Below are positions 17,662 to 27,501 of a DNA stretch of 64,000 nucleotides, piece by piece. The notes beneath the pieces are model-generated. The model did no database searches, was not told where the DNA came from, and saw nothing but the letters and a program-made list of their open reading frames with translations. The stretch's first letter is position 1. Each line of letters begins with the position of its first letter. The DNA lies in NCBI RefSeq assembly GCF_000317555.1, contig NC_019745.1:5212001-5276000 (forward strand), given 5' to 3'. The position numbers were made by a program, and so were the translations under genes. The stretch comes from Gloeocapsa sp. PCC 7428 (GTDB lineage Bacteria; Cyanobacteriota; Cyanobacteriia; Cyanobacteriales; Chroococcidiopsidaceae).

Positions 17662-18333
17662 CTAACCTATCTGCTCTAAAGCCGTTTTAGCTTCCTGCGC
17701 TACAGCTTCTACTTCGTCATTTACCATCTCTTTTAATATCGACTGCGCTTGCGTTCCACCCAATTTTCCTAAAGCTTGAGCAGCACGGTAGCGTACTTGC
17801 CAATCTGCGTTGGAGACATAGGGGGCTAAAAGTTCTACGGCGCGTGCGTCTTCTAAGTCTCCTAACGAACTAATTGCCGCAGTTTTTACTAAGTCAATAT
17901 CTGAATTGAGTGCTTCTTGAAGCAAGTCAAACGAACGCGGATCGCCTAATTCGCCTAATGTAGCAACAATACTAAACTTGATCAGCCACTCACTTGTGCT
18001 GTGATAGAGTTGCTCTAAATCAGTATATGCCTCAGTTAATTTTAAAGCACCGATGCAATCCGCAGCAGCGGCTTGGACGTCAGGTTCAGGGTCATTTTTG
18101 AGGCGATCACGCAACAAATCTAATGTCACTTGCAAATTTTGTCCGCCCAAAGTATCCATTTGGCTGACCGCCGAATAACGGACGCGTGCATTAGGATCTT
18201 GAACTGCGCTTTGTGCCAATTCAAAAGCCAGCGCGGTATCTTCGAGTTCCCGAATTTGGTTCACCGCCCGCAAGCGTTCTCCCAAATCTTCAGAACTAAG
18301 CATTTGTTTAACAGTTTCAGGTGCAACACTCAT
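17662..18333 (-). CDS. nblB: HEAT-repeat protein, probable NblB phycobilisome degradation factor
   Basis: 223 residues made almost wholly of HEAT/lyase-like alpha repeats, for example DPNARVRYSAVSQMDTLGG near 46, EWLIKFSIVATLGELGDPR near 115 and DWQVRYRAAQALGKLGG near 177. Length and repeat type fit cyanobacterial NblB, which helps dismantle phycobilisomes under nutrient stress. Phycobilin lyase subunits (CpcE/F) share the fold, so the exact name is inferred. No phycobilisome gene is nearby. It lies in a minus-strand run with the CBS gene upstream and the beta-grasp gene downstream. Confidence 0.7.
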   Translation of the reverse strand: MSVAPETVKQMLSSEDLGERLRAVNQIRELEDTALAFELAQSAVQDPNARVRYSAVSQMDTLGGQNLQVTLDLLRDRLKNDPEPDVQAAAADCIGALKLTEAYTDLEQLYHSTSEWLIKFSIVATLGELGDPRSFDLLQEALNSDIDLVKTAAISSLGDLEDARAVELLAPYVSNADWQVRYRAAQALGKLGGTQAQSILKEMVNDEVEAVAQEAKTALEQIG

Positions 18334-18459
18334 TATAATTATTCCAAATTTAGAGGGGTCAGAGGTCAGGCTTCAGGTGTAGAAGAGAATTATGAGTGGT
18401 TTTAACTCAAAACTAATCACTCATTAATAGCCACTCTAGTCACTCATCACTCATAATCC

Positions 18460-18921
18460 TTATTCATCTGCTGCCATTGCCCGCACGACATCGCCACGCG
18501 TGAGAATGCCAATGATTTTTCCTTCGGCATCAATAACAGGTAAGCGACGAACTTCGCGATCGTGCATTAACTTGGCAGCTTCTCTTAAAGACTTATCTGG
18601 CGAAACAGTAACTGGATCGCTACTCATCACTTCCCCGACAGTTTGCCCTAACGCTTTGTGCAAATCGCGCTCGTATTTGGCTGGATTTTGTAAATAAATC
18701 ACACTATCGAGAATCATAATGTAAGCAGGCGGAGTAACACCCGTTTCCTGCCACATCAAGTCTGTTTCAGAGATAATGCCTACCAGTTTGCCATCATCGT
18801 CAATCACAGGCAAACCGCTGATGCGTTTCTCTGCCAGAATCTGAATAGCTTCGTTTAACGGTGTTTCTGGGCGCACGACAATTGGATCGCGGCTCATCAC
18901 CTCGGCAACAGTCTTAGGCAT
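18460..18921 (-). CDS. Two-CBS-domain protein
   Basis: 153 residues that are just two CBS motifs: VAEVMSRDPIVVRPETPLNEA and ISGLPVIDDDGKLVGIISETDL in the first half, VGEVMSSDPVTVSPDKSL and VRRLPVIDAEGKIIGILTRGDVV in the second. Such stand-alone Bateman modules bind adenine nucleotides and regulate partner enzymes; the partner is not evident. Between the two domains an extra YIMILDSVIYLQNPAKYERDL segment (about 68-88) is present, as in many plant and cyanobacterial CBS proteins. Followed downstream by heptamer-type repeats (18392-18455). Confidence 0.92.
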   Translation of the reverse strand: MPKTVAEVMSRDPIVVRPETPLNEAIQILAEKRISGLPVIDDDGKLVGIISETDLMWQETGVTPPAYIMILDSVIYLQNPAKYERDLHKALGQTVGEVMSSDPVTVSPDKSLREAAKLMHDREVRRLPVIDAEGKIIGILTRGDVVRAMAADE

Positions 18922-19133
18922 TTAATTACAGCTATCTACAATTCAAGTCCTCTGGGATCATTGTATAAAATTCAGGGTCTTAACCTGCGAAGGTTCATGG
19001 TTTGTAACTAGGAGGAAGGAGTGGTTAGTGACTCGTGGCTAGTAATAAGTGATTAGTTTTGACTTAAACTCATAATTCTCTTCTACACCCGATCCCTGCG
19101 ATGGTTTCTCTAGTTCGATTTATTCTGAATTAC

Positions 19134-20168
19134 TCAATCGAAAGGAGTTTCGCAGAAGGCTTGAAGTAATTGAATGCAGTTGGCGATCGCACCCAAATGC
19201 GCAATTTCATAACCGTGGGTGTTTTGTGTGGGGAATGCTAAACACGCCGCACGCGGAACATGACCAAATTTCATAGCAATTGAAGCATCGCTACCAAAAC
19301 CGCTCAATGTTGCGAGTTGTACTGGCATCTCTAGCTTTTGTGCCACTTGTCTTAGTTGCCCATTAAGTGTTTCATCGTAAATTCCGTATCCATCTTGAGA
19401 TAGAATTACGGGTGCTTCTCCCGATTTGATTGGGTATTCTGGCGCGAGGGGACAAATTTCTAAGGCAATCAAAGCATCTAGATGCTGTCTTTGACTAAAA
19501 TACAGCGCGCCGATCGCACCGACTTCTTCTTTTGCTGAAGCCACAAGATAAATATCGACAACGGGCTGTTTTACCTGTTCGGCTAATGCCAGCAAAATTG
19601 CGACAGAGGCTTTATTATCCAGTGTGTAACTCGCGATATGATCTTTTATGCGCACTGGGCGTTTGCGATGTTTGCCGATGACTACCCGCGTTCCTGGGCG
19701 AATTCCCACCGCATTGAGTTCTTCTGGCGTACACTTGGTTTCAATCCAAGCGTTTTCCCATTTGACTGGAGTATCTTCTTGCAATTCTTTTTGCGGTGAT
19801 TCGTGCGATACATGACGCGAACCAAAACTCAAAATACCGCTTATCGTTTCGTTATCACCGAGTAAATCAACAACGCCTTCGCCATAAATCCAAGGATAAG
19901 AACCTCCTAGCCTGCGGACTTCGACTTGTCCCGCATCGCCTACTGTTTTGACAATTGCACCAATTTCGTCTTTGTGTGCGGTAATTGCGATCGCTCGACT
20001 CGCATCCTGTCCTGGAATTTTCGCAATAACGTTATCCGCGCGATCATGCCATACTTCTACTGACGCGGCAAATTTTTGTAGTAATAATTGATTAATCTCT
20101 GCTTCAGCACCACTCGGCGAATGATGCATCACCAATTCTTCAATCCGGTTAAATATTTCGTCGTACAT
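19134..20168 (-). CDS. M42 family metallopeptidase (FrvX/glutamyl aminopeptidase type)
   Basis: 344 residues. Metal-binding landmarks of the M42 family are present: ITAHKDEIGAIV (His and Asp, near 62), YTLDNKASVAI (Asp near 182), SAKEEVGAIGA (the Glu pair near 212), LEICPLAP (acidic ligand as Glu, near 236) and THGYEIAHLG (last His, near 320). These are dinuclear-metal cytosolic aminopeptidases that form large tetrahedral particles. Its natural substrate is unknown. It sits 53 bp downstream of the histidine kinase gene on the same strand; a functional link is not implied. Confidence 0.9.
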   Translation of the reverse strand: MYDEIFNRIEELVMHHSPSGAEAEINQLLLQKFAASVEVWHDRADNVIAKIPGQDASRAIAITAHKDEIGAIVKTVGDAGQVEVRRLGGSYPWIYGEGVVDLLGDNETISGILSFGSRHVSHESPQKELQEDTPVKWENAWIETKCTPEELNAVGIRPGTRVVIGKHRKRPVRIKDHIASYTLDNKASVAILLALAEQVKQPVVDIYLVASAKEEVGAIGALYFSQRQHLDALIALEICPLAPEYPIKSGEAPVILSQDGYGIYDETLNGQLRQVAQKLEMPVQLATLSGFGSDASIAMKFGHVPRAACLAFPTQNTHGYEIAHLGAIANCIQLLQAFCETPFD

Positions 20169-20221
20169 GCGTAAGAGATTTGGGATGAATAATGACTAGC
20201 CTTTAGCCCCTAGCTCTTACA

Positions 20222-21934
20222 TTACACGTCAAAATCTTCCGTTGGTATTGATACCATCACGGGTACTTGATAGAGTGGCACAGTAAATGTCACAGTTGAG
20301 CCGAGTCCTTCGCCCATACTGTAGAAGTTAACTGTACCGCCCATTGCTTCTACTAATTTTTGCGAAATTGTCAGTCCTAACCCTGTACCGCCGTATTGTC
20401 GTGTCCGCGATCCATCGACTTGACTAAAAGATTGAAAGAGTTTGTCTTGTTTATCGAGCGAAACACCAATTCCCGTATCCGCAACGCGGACTTTGACTAA
20501 CCCTGGAAATTCCTGATTTTGGAAGGTAAACTTCTTGCGGACAACATCAGCATTAATTGTAATTCCGCCTTCATGAGTAAATTTCAGCGCGTTGCTGACT
20601 AAATTAAGCAGCACTTGCTTGAGTCTTTGATAGTTACCGTGCAGAATAATTTCATCGGAGGTATCTGGCATACAAATGTGAAAGCTCAAGTTTTTCTGTT
20701 CAGCTTGAGTGCGTGTAAATTCTTCTACAGCAACAAAAAGTTCATCAAGCTTGACAGGACCTAGTTCTAGTTCCATCTTGCCAGCTTCTATTTTGGCAAT
20801 GTCTAAGATGTCATTGATGATATCGAGCAAATGAATTGCCGAAGAATATGCCTCTTGAATAAATTCTTGCTGCTCTTGGGGGTCGTCTGCCATGCCCTCC
20901 AAAATTAATTTTAAAAAGCCGATCATGCCGTTGAGTGGCGTGCGGATCTCGTGCGAAGTGTTTGCGAGAAACTCGCTTTTGAGTCGCGAAGCTTCTTCGG
21001 CTTGTTGGCGTGCGAGTTCGAGTTCTTTGTAAAGCGTTGCGTGGGCGATCGCCGTTCCAATTTGATCCGCAACTTCTCCTACCAGATCTGTTTCCGCGAC
21101 ACTCCAATGTTGCGGGCAGTCTCGATCGCGTTGAGTGCTATCGTAAACTAAACTAATTAAGCCATTTGGTTGGTCTTGATAACAAGTGGCGACGATGAGT
21201 TGTACCTGTTGAGTCGTTTTCTCAATAACGATCGGTTGTAATGTTGCGAGTGCTTGACAAAAGCTTGGCTCTTGGGCGATCGCAAATTCTAACCCGACCG
21301 TTGAAGGAATTGGCTCAGTCGTGTATTCTGCAACCGCGCGAAGATAACCTTGTTCTGGTAAATAAGAATAAATAATGCACTGCGTTGCGCCCAAGGCTTT
21401 ACCTAAGCTATCAACTGCTTGCTGCCAAATAATATCTAAATCTAACGTCCGACGAATGTTGCGGGCGATTTGCGTCAACTGTTTTTTGAGCCTGGGGAAT
21501 GTTTCTGTGGCGTGATTCGCGGTTTTTACTTGTCCTTCGTGCGATCGCCCCATGACTAAAACTGTATTCGTTTGAGCGCTAGCTGTTAATACTGGGACAA
21601 GAATAATATCTAAAAAAAACAATTTTTCTGCACAACGAAACAAACACTGAGATTGTTCAGGCATTGCGCTTTGTATGACTCTCTGAAGCTTTTCGCGATA
21701 ATCCTTCTGGTTTACTGGGGTAAAAATTTCGTCAAGCGCCGTTCCAGTTATTTGCTCGTCGGTAATTCCATGTTCCTTTGCCTGTTGCCAATAAAAAGCT
21801 AAGTAGCAACCGTCTGCATTTTGTATAAAAGCTAACTCTGCACCTATAGTTGCTAGCGGATTAGATATCGTGTCGAGCAAGTCTAAGTTTTGCACAGAAA
21901 GTGACGGTTGAGAATAATTGGCGTTAACATTCAT
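20222..21934 (-). CDS. Cytosolic PAS-GAF sensor histidine kinase
   Basis: 570 residues without membrane segments. A PAS-like region (about 28-135) precedes a GAF domain (about 165-300) and a HisKA dimerisation helix pair with the phospho-acceptor H328 in EFLANTSHEIRTPLNG. The HATPase domain shows LKQVLLNLVSNALKF (N box), VADTGIGV (G1) and QYGGTGLGLTISQKLVEAMGG (G2 region). No receiver or HPt is fused, so a separate response regulator is needed and none lies in the window. The GAF domain lacks an obvious bilin Cys motif, so the signal is unknown. Starts at ATG 21934. Confidence 0.93.
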   Translation of the reverse strand: MNVNANYSQPSLSVQNLDLLDTISNPLATIGAELAFIQNADGCYLAFYWQQAKEHGITDEQITGTALDEIFTPVNQKDYREKLQRVIQSAMPEQSQCLFRCAEKLFFLDIILVPVLTASAQTNTVLVMGRSHEGQVKTANHATETFPRLKKQLTQIARNIRRTLDLDIIWQQAVDSLGKALGATQCIIYSYLPEQGYLRAVAEYTTEPIPSTVGLEFAIAQEPSFCQALATLQPIVIEKTTQQVQLIVATCYQDQPNGLISLVYDSTQRDRDCPQHWSVAETDLVGEVADQIGTAIAHATLYKELELARQQAEEASRLKSEFLANTSHEIRTPLNGMIGFLKLILEGMADDPQEQQEFIQEAYSSAIHLLDIINDILDIAKIEAGKMELELGPVKLDELFVAVEEFTRTQAEQKNLSFHICMPDTSDEIILHGNYQRLKQVLLNLVSNALKFTHEGGITINADVVRKKFTFQNQEFPGLVKVRVADTGIGVSLDKQDKLFQSFSQVDGSRTRQYGGTGLGLTISQKLVEAMGGTVNFYSMGEGLGSTVTFTVPLYQVPVMVSIPTEDFDV

Positions 21935-22107
21935 TACAGGCTGAGGTATACGAGTGGCGAGTAATGTAGCTAGATTAATAGTTGTTTCGAGTTTGACACA
22001 AATTTACAGAATTTAGGGAAATTTGATAGCTACGGTTAAAAAGATATTTGGCAAAAGACGTTAATCCGCTCTTGCCGTGTGCTGATTTGATTGTCTGTTA
22101 TGCGGCA

Positions 22108-22335
22108 TTAATCGTTCCATTCACCGCGTGGTGGTACGGGGGTACGTCTGAAAGTACGGCTAAGTTCGTCATCACGCTGAGTTTCACCCCGCAACCACTG
22201 TCGAATTGCCGCCTCGATTACTTTACTCGGATCGTTGGTTAAGTGTTGAATTTGTTCGACTAATTCTGAATCCAAGTGAACGGCAATTTCTACTTTGTCA
22301 GTTAAGCTTTCTGAGTCAATGGCATTTTCATTCAT
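22108..22335 (-). CDS. Ribbon-helix-helix-like small protein (possible orphan antitoxin)
   Basis: 75 residues from ATG 22335; a GTG at 22431 would extend it to 107 residues. The middle, KVEIAVHLDSELVEQIQHL then SKVIEAAIRQWLRGE, has the strand-helix-helix layout of RHH (Arc/CopG) DNA-binding proteins, which often are antitoxins. The C-terminus is short and basic (FRRTPVPPRGEWND). No toxin gene follows: the bases downstream contain only an open frame of 15 codons. It may be a solitary regulator or the remnant of a toxin-antitoxin pair. Confidence 0.6.
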   Translation of the reverse strand: MNENAIDSESLTDKVEIAVHLDSELVEQIQHLTNDPSKVIEAAIRQWLRGETQRDDELSRTFRRTPVPPRGEWND

Positions 22336-22696
22336 AAGCACTAAAAAAGACTTGGAAAGATGTTTACTAGCGATGGCTTTGCGAATTTCAATCAATCTAA
22401 ATTTAGTTTTGTCAGATTTCGGAGAAGACACACCTGCTATTGTCTATTGTACGCCCCCAAACAAGCAATACTAAAAAGCAGATAGACAGATTCATGCTTA
22501 AGACAGATAGAAGCTATGCGTACTCAGAATAAATCTTGTACTGTGTAGCAATCGCTTAGCTTTAATTCCTACCTGACAGCTACTATATAAGGAGCGATCG
22601 CCGTTAACCAATAACAGCGCCTTAGCTCAAAAAAGTTTAAAATGCGTTAAAGATTCCTATTTCTTAACAATATCGCTTGCCGCTAGATCAAAAAAT
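22336..22696. other. Intergenic region upstream of lepA
   Basis: Divergent gap of 360 bp, of which up to 96 bp could be coding if the RHH gene begins at the GTG at 22431. It must contain the lepA promoter; TACTATATAAGGAG at about 22581 resembles a -10 region, but no matching -35 is convincing. A HIP1-like site is at 22596. No RNA gene recognised. Confidence 0.4.
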
Positions 22697-24508
22697 ATGA
22701 CTGACGTCCCCGCAGAGCGCATTCGTAATTTCTCTATTATTGCTCACATCGACCACGGGAAATCGACCCTTGCCGATCGCTTGCTACAAACCACTGGTAC
22801 AGTAGAAGTTCGGCAAATGAAAGAGCAGTTTCTCGACAACATGGACTTGGAACGGGAGCGCGGCATTACAATTAAGTTGCAAGCGGCTCGGATGAACTAT
22901 CAAGCTCAAGATGGTCAAGATTATGTCTTGAATCTAATTGATACTCCTGGACACGTTGACTTTTCTTACGAAGTGTCGCGGAGTTTAGCAGCGTGTGAAG
23001 GTGCATTGCTCGTAGTTGATGCTTCGCAAGGAGTCGAAGCACAAACCTTAGCCAATGTTTACCTAGCATTAGAACATAATCTAGAAATTATCCCTGTTTT
23101 AAATAAAATCGACTTACCAGGAGCCGAACCTAACCGAGTCGCGGGGGAAATTGAAGAAATTATCGGGCTTGATTGTAGTGGTGCGATTCTAGCTTCGGCG
23201 AAAGAAGGGATTGGGATTGATGAAATTTTAGAGGCGATTGTCCAGCGCGTCCCACCACCGCGAGATACCGTTAACGATCCTTTACGCGCGTTGATTTTTG
23301 ATAGCTACTACGACAGTTACCGAGGCGTGATTGTCTATTTCCGCGTGATGGATGGTACGGTCAAAAAAGGCGATCGCATTCGCTTGATGGCGTCAGGAAA
23401 AGAATACGAAATTGACGAGTTGGGCGTTCTTTCTCCGAATCAAAAGCAAGTTGACGAACTTCATGCAGGCGAAGTAGGTTATCTCGCCGCCGCAATCAAA
23501 GCGGTAGCAGACGCACGGGTAGGCGACACGATTACCTTAGCAACAAAACCAGCCGCAGAACCCTTACCAGGTTACACCGAAGCTAAGCCAATGGTGTTTT
23601 GTGGAATGTTTCCCATCGACGCGGATCAGTTTGAAGATTTGCGCGATGCGTTGGACAAGTTAAAACTTAACGACGCGGCGTTGAATTTTGAACCGGAAAC
23701 ATCAAGTGCAATGGGTTTTGGCTTCCGTTGCGGCTTTTTGGGATTGCTGCACATGGAAATTGTGCAAGAACGTTTAGAACGCGAGTACGATCTCGATCTG
23801 ATTATTACTGCCCCTTCTGTGGTTTACCGCGTCACAACGGTTAAGGGTGAGGTGCTGTATATTGATAATCCCAGTACGTTACCTGCACCCAACGAACGCG
23901 AAAAAATTGAAGAACCGTATGTTCAAGTTGACATGATTACGCCAGAAACGTATGTCGGGACTTTGATGGAGTTGTGTCAAAATCGGCGCGGTGTCTTTAA
24001 AGATATGAAGTACTTGACACAAGGGCGCACGACGCTAACGTATGAGTTACCACTTGCAGAAGTTGTCACCGACTTTTTCGATCAAATGAAGTCGCGATCG
24101 CGCGGTTATGCCAGCATGGAGTATCAACTGATCGGCTACCGCGAAAACCCATTAGTCAAACTTGATATCATGATTAACAGCGATCCTGTCGATTCACTAG
24201 CGATGATTGTGCATCGCGATAAAGCCTATAATGTGGGACGGGCAATGGCAGAAAAACTGAAAGAACTCATTCCCCGCCATCAATTTAAAGTTCCGATTCA
24301 GGCGGCGATCGGCAGTAAAGTTATTGCCAGCGAACACATCCCAGCTTTACGTAAAGATGTTTTAGCTAAGTGCTATGGTGGCGACATCAGCCGTAAGAAA
24401 AAGCTGCTGCAAAAGCAAGCAAAAGGGAAAAAGCGCATGAAAGCTGTCGGGACTGTCGATGTTCCACAAGAGGCATTTATGGCAGTACTACGCTTGGATC
24501 AGGCTTAG
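22697..24508 (+). CDS. lepA: Elongation factor 4 (LepA)
   Basis: 603 residues, the usual LepA length. A ribosome-dependent translational GTPase that acts on stalled or mistranslocated ribosomes. The G domain shows [15 protein letters not shown] (P-loop, near 14), [20 protein letters not shown] (near 84) and [10 protein letters not shown] (near 135). Domains II, III and V follow, and the LepA-specific C-terminal domain ends with the lysine-rich [22 protein letters not shown] element (pieces near 565-585). Domain IV of EF-G is absent, as expected. A complete single-copy-type gene. Confidence 0.97.
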   Translation: MTDVPAERIRNFSIIAHIDHGKSTLADRLLQTTGTVEVRQMKEQFLDNMDLERERGITIKLQAARMNYQAQDGQDYVLNLIDTPGHVDFSYEVSRSLAACEGALLVVDASQGVEAQTLANVYLALEHNLEIIPVLNKIDLPGAEPNRVAGEIEEIIGLDCSGAILASAKEGIGIDEILEAIVQRVPPPRDTVNDPLRALIFDSYYDSYRGVIVYFRVMDGTVKKGDRIRLMASGKEYEIDELGVLSPNQKQVDELHAGEVGYLAAAIKAVADARVGDTITLATKPAAEPLPGYTEAKPMVFCGMFPIDADQFEDLRDALDKLKLNDAALNFEPETSSAMGFGFRCGFLGLLHMEIVQERLEREYDLDLIITAPSVVYRVTTVKGEVLYIDNPSTLPAPNEREKIEEPYVQVDMITPETYVGTLMELCQNRRGVFKDMKYLTQGRTTLTYELPLAEVVTDFFDQMKSRSRGYASMEYQLIGYRENPLVKLDIMINSDPVDSLAMIVHRDKAYNVGRAMAEKLKELIPRHQFKVPIQAAIGSKVIASEHIPALRKDVLAKCYGGDISRKKKLLQKQAKGKKRMKAVGTVDVPQEAFMAVLRLDQA

Positions 24509-24693
24509 CAGAGGGAGAACTAGTTACAACTAATCACTAGCCACTTTTTTGGGAGCATCCCAAATAGCAGTATTATCAGTTCTGGGATTGCTCAAAGGCA
24601 GAAATGCGATCGCGATCGCTCGACAAGCCACTACCGCAATGCCGTAATTCCCGTGCTAGATTGAATTTGTTGCCCTGCTGGAGAACAGCCATC

Positions 24694-25374
24694 ATGACAA
24701 GCGCAACCTCGCTAAATACTGAGATCGACTACCCCGATTCTGATGGCAAGCCGATGGCTGAAAGTGACTACCAACGTCCCTATGTGGCATATGGCACTGA
24801 AGTTCTGAACATCTTCTTTGCCGATCAGCCTCAGGTTTACGTCTCCGGCAACTTGCTAATTTACTATGAAGAGGGCAACCCTAAAGCCTGCGTTTCTCCA
24901 GATGTATTTGTTGTCCTGAATCGTCCCAAAGGCAAACGCTCATCCTATAAAGTTTGGCAGGAAAACAACCAATATCCCGATTTTATTTTGGAAATTACGT
25001 CTCGCTCTACGGTGAGTGAAGATCAGGGCATTAAGCGAGGACTCTACGCCTTCTGGGGTGTGTCCGAATACTTTCAATATGACCCCAGCGCCGATTATCT
25101 AGAGCCACCTCTCCAGGGCTACCAACTCATTGATGGAAATTATTTCCTGTTACCTGCAACAACCTTACCCAATGGCGGCTTGTCAATTACCAGTAAGGTT
25201 TTGGGTTTAGAACTCCATCTAGAACAAGGGGAACTTCGTTTTTACAATCCTGCGACAGGTGAAAAACTTCTGAGTCACGCAGAAGCAGAAGCCGCTAGAC
25301 AAGCTGCACAAAGTAAAGCAGAACGGTTAGCCGCCAGGTTACGAGAACTGGGAATTGATCCCGATTTGGTATAA
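24694..25374 (+). CDS. Uma2 family endonuclease with C-terminal coiled tail
   Basis: 226 residues from ATG 24694, preceded by GGAGAA at 24680-24685; an ATG at 24604 is in frame but lacks a ribosome site and adds atypical sequence. Core motifs: KACVSPDVFVVLNRPKG near 63, YPDFILEITSRSTVSED near 98, GVSEYFQYDP near 125. The tail (about 190-226) is an Ala/Glu/Arg-rich helix ending RLRELGIDPDLV, common in this Uma2 subfamily. Role unknown. Confidence 0.9.
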   Translation: MTSATSLNTEIDYPDSDGKPMAESDYQRPYVAYGTEVLNIFFADQPQVYVSGNLLIYYEEGNPKACVSPDVFVVLNRPKGKRSSYKVWQENNQYPDFILEITSRSTVSEDQGIKRGLYAFWGVSEYFQYDPSADYLEPPLQGYQLIDGNYFLLPATTLPNGGLSITSKVLGLELHLEQGELRFYNPATGEKLLSHAEAEAARQAAQSKAERLAARLRELGIDPDLV

Positions 25375-25484
25375 CCCATACCCACGCTAGTAGAAGAGGC
25401 ACTATGGTTGCTACGCCGCCAAAATCCTATCTTCAGCTGTAGTATATAGCATGGTTAGAAGTACAACTTACTCTCTATCCATAA

Positions 25485-27302
25485 TTATTCAGGACTACCA
25501 ACGTCAGACTTGATATCGTCAAATTTTCCCTCGGCTACAACTTTACCTGCTGCAAGCACAATAATATTGTCAGCACGGCGGAGGACAGCGTGACGGTGCG
25601 AAACTGCAAGACAAGTGGGTTGCCATACACATTCTGCTATTTTATCTTGATTGCTCGCAGCAAATAGACGCGACCAGACAAGTTGTTCAGTTTCTATATC
25701 CAGCGCACTAGAAAGATCGTCAAAGACGAGTAATTCTGGTTGATGGACAAACATCCGCGCTGCGGCTGCACGTTGTAGCTGTCCTCCAGAAAGACGCATT
25801 CCTTTGTTACCAATGACAGTTTCTAGTCCTTCTGGCATGGTGGCAAGGTCGCGGTCAAAAGCTGCTAGCGCGATCGCTTGTTCGATGTTTCCTTGTTGTA
25901 ATCCCAGCGTAATATTTTCTTGAAGAGTCCCGCTAAATAGCTGCGGAACTTGTGGTGTATAAGCACTGCGAGGCGGTACAAAAAAATTAGCAGGGTTTGT
26001 AACTTCTTTTCCATTCCAATAAATTGCGCCAGCTTGTTTCGGTAATAACCCAAGTAGTACGCGTAGCAGTGTCGTTTTACCAGCACCAATACGACCAGTA
26101 ATGACAGTAATGCTACCGCGTTGTAGAGTTAAGTTTATGTCAATAATTCCCCGATTTGTACCAGGGTAGAAATATGTTAAATTAACTGCCTTCAATTCAT
26201 GAAGATAACTCCGCTCATCGCGGTAGGGTTGCACGATTAATGGTAGCTGAGGTTTTTGCCCCCAGAGGTTATCCAAATACAACGGTTGAGGTGCAACGAG
26301 ATTCGTTGCATCAAGGACACCATCTTCTTGTACCAACGAACCCATGCGCTCAAAAGATACTTTAGTTTGTTTGGATAGAGCGAGAAAACCTCCCAAGGAA
26401 CTGATAAATTCAGTAACAAATGATAAGTAGTAAACAAACAGCGCGAAGTCTCCCACACTGATTGCGATCGCATTTCTTGATAGCGCAATCATCAACAAAA
26501 TTAACCCTGTACCGATACTGACAAGATTTTGTAAAATCGAATTTAGGATCGCGCTAAACACTTGATCCTGTACCATTAATCGCTGCCGTTGTTGATTGAG
26601 TTGCCGAAACCGCGTTAGTACAGGTTGTTCCGCACCAGCGACTTGAATAGCTTGTACCGAACTGAAGATTTCACCGATTAATCCTGTCACGTTTTGCGTT
26701 GCTTGGCGACTCGCACGACGATAGCGTTTAATGCGAGTTTCAGCGCGTTGAATGATAATTGCGATCGCCACCAAGGGCAGAAACACAAACAAAGTTAACC
26801 ACACATTGACGCTGAAAAGGATCGCCAACGCAACTAGCGCAAATACGCCTTCGCCTAAAATTTCATTTGTACCAACGACGTTATCTTCAACTTGGTTCGC
26901 ATCTTCGCGAAAATAACTTAAGATTTCTCCAGCAGATACCGTATCAACTTCACGCTCTGTACTTAAAGGTTGCGCGCCTGGACGTTGTAGCAACTGTGAT
27001 AGGAGATTGTGGCGTAGCAGCGAACTCATTGTAAACCGATGCTGAGTTTTGGTCACGCGACCTGAAAAAATTGCCAAAATTCTCGCTAACCCTGTTGCTA
27101 ATAATAAGGCAATAAGTGTTTGCGGAGATAAGTTGAGTTGTGACTTGTCGGTGAAAGTATCAAAAAATTCGCGGACAAGCAAGCCTGGAATCGCGGGTAA
27201 TCCCATGATGAACAGCCACAGGAAGGTGTCTGCTAAATAAAGTCTTGGCGTATAAAGAATCATCCGCCAGAGAAGTTGCCAAATAGAAACAGAGTTTTTC
27301 AT
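25485..27302 (-). CDS. ABC half-transporter (exporter fold), degenerate-site subunit
   Basis: 605 residues: a six-helix membrane domain (about 15-310) and a nucleotide-binding domain. Walker A GRIGAGKTTLL, signature LSGGQLQRAAAARM and H-loop VSHRH are canonical, but Walker B ends VFDDLSSALD, with Asp where the catalytic Glu should be. This is the pattern of the degenerate partner in heterodimeric exporters such as TM287/288. The likely partner is the 592-residue half-transporter at 34130-35908, whose signature is the non-canonical LSAGQ. It closes the siderophore island, suggesting siderophore transport; direction is not proven. Confidence 0.88.
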   Translation of the reverse strand: MKNSVSIWQLLWRMILYTPRLYLADTFLWLFIMGLPAIPGLLVREFFDTFTDKSQLNLSPQTLIALLLATGLARILAIFSGRVTKTQHRFTMSSLLRHNLLSQLLQRPGAQPLSTEREVDTVSAGEILSYFREDANQVEDNVVGTNEILGEGVFALVALAILFSVNVWLTLFVFLPLVAIAIIIQRAETRIKRYRRASRQATQNVTGLIGEIFSSVQAIQVAGAEQPVLTRFRQLNQQRQRLMVQDQVFSAILNSILQNLVSIGTGLILLMIALSRNAIAISVGDFALFVYYLSFVTEFISSLGGFLALSKQTKVSFERMGSLVQEDGVLDATNLVAPQPLYLDNLWGQKPQLPLIVQPYRDERSYLHELKAVNLTYFYPGTNRGIIDINLTLQRGSITVITGRIGAGKTTLLRVLLGLLPKQAGAIYWNGKEVTNPANFFVPPRSAYTPQVPQLFSGTLQENITLGLQQGNIEQAIALAAFDRDLATMPEGLETVIGNKGMRLSGGQLQRAAAARMFVHQPELLVFDDLSSALDIETEQLVWSRLFAASNQDKIAECVWQPTCLAVSHRHAVLRRADNIIVLAAGKVVAEGKFDDIKSDVGSPE

Positions 27303-27501
27303 TCAGATAAGGACGAGGCAATCGCCATACTTCACATTTTTATGTTTGTGTTAGTGACAGGTCATTTTTGTGGCATTAGCGAACTGATACTTTTTACAGC
27401 TATAAAATGATATATTTTCTGCGCAAGCATTTATCTTGCCCAGTCAGTAATTTGGCAGTTAAGAAGAAGTCCCTAAGTAAGGAAAACAGATTTGATTCTC
27501 G

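Noticed and set aside
24548-24564. Inverted repeat TTTGGGA-GCA-TCCCAAA after lepA, considered a terminator
   Set aside because: The T-run is upstream of the stem on the plus strand, and no T-run follows on either strand; only a 7-bp dyad remains.
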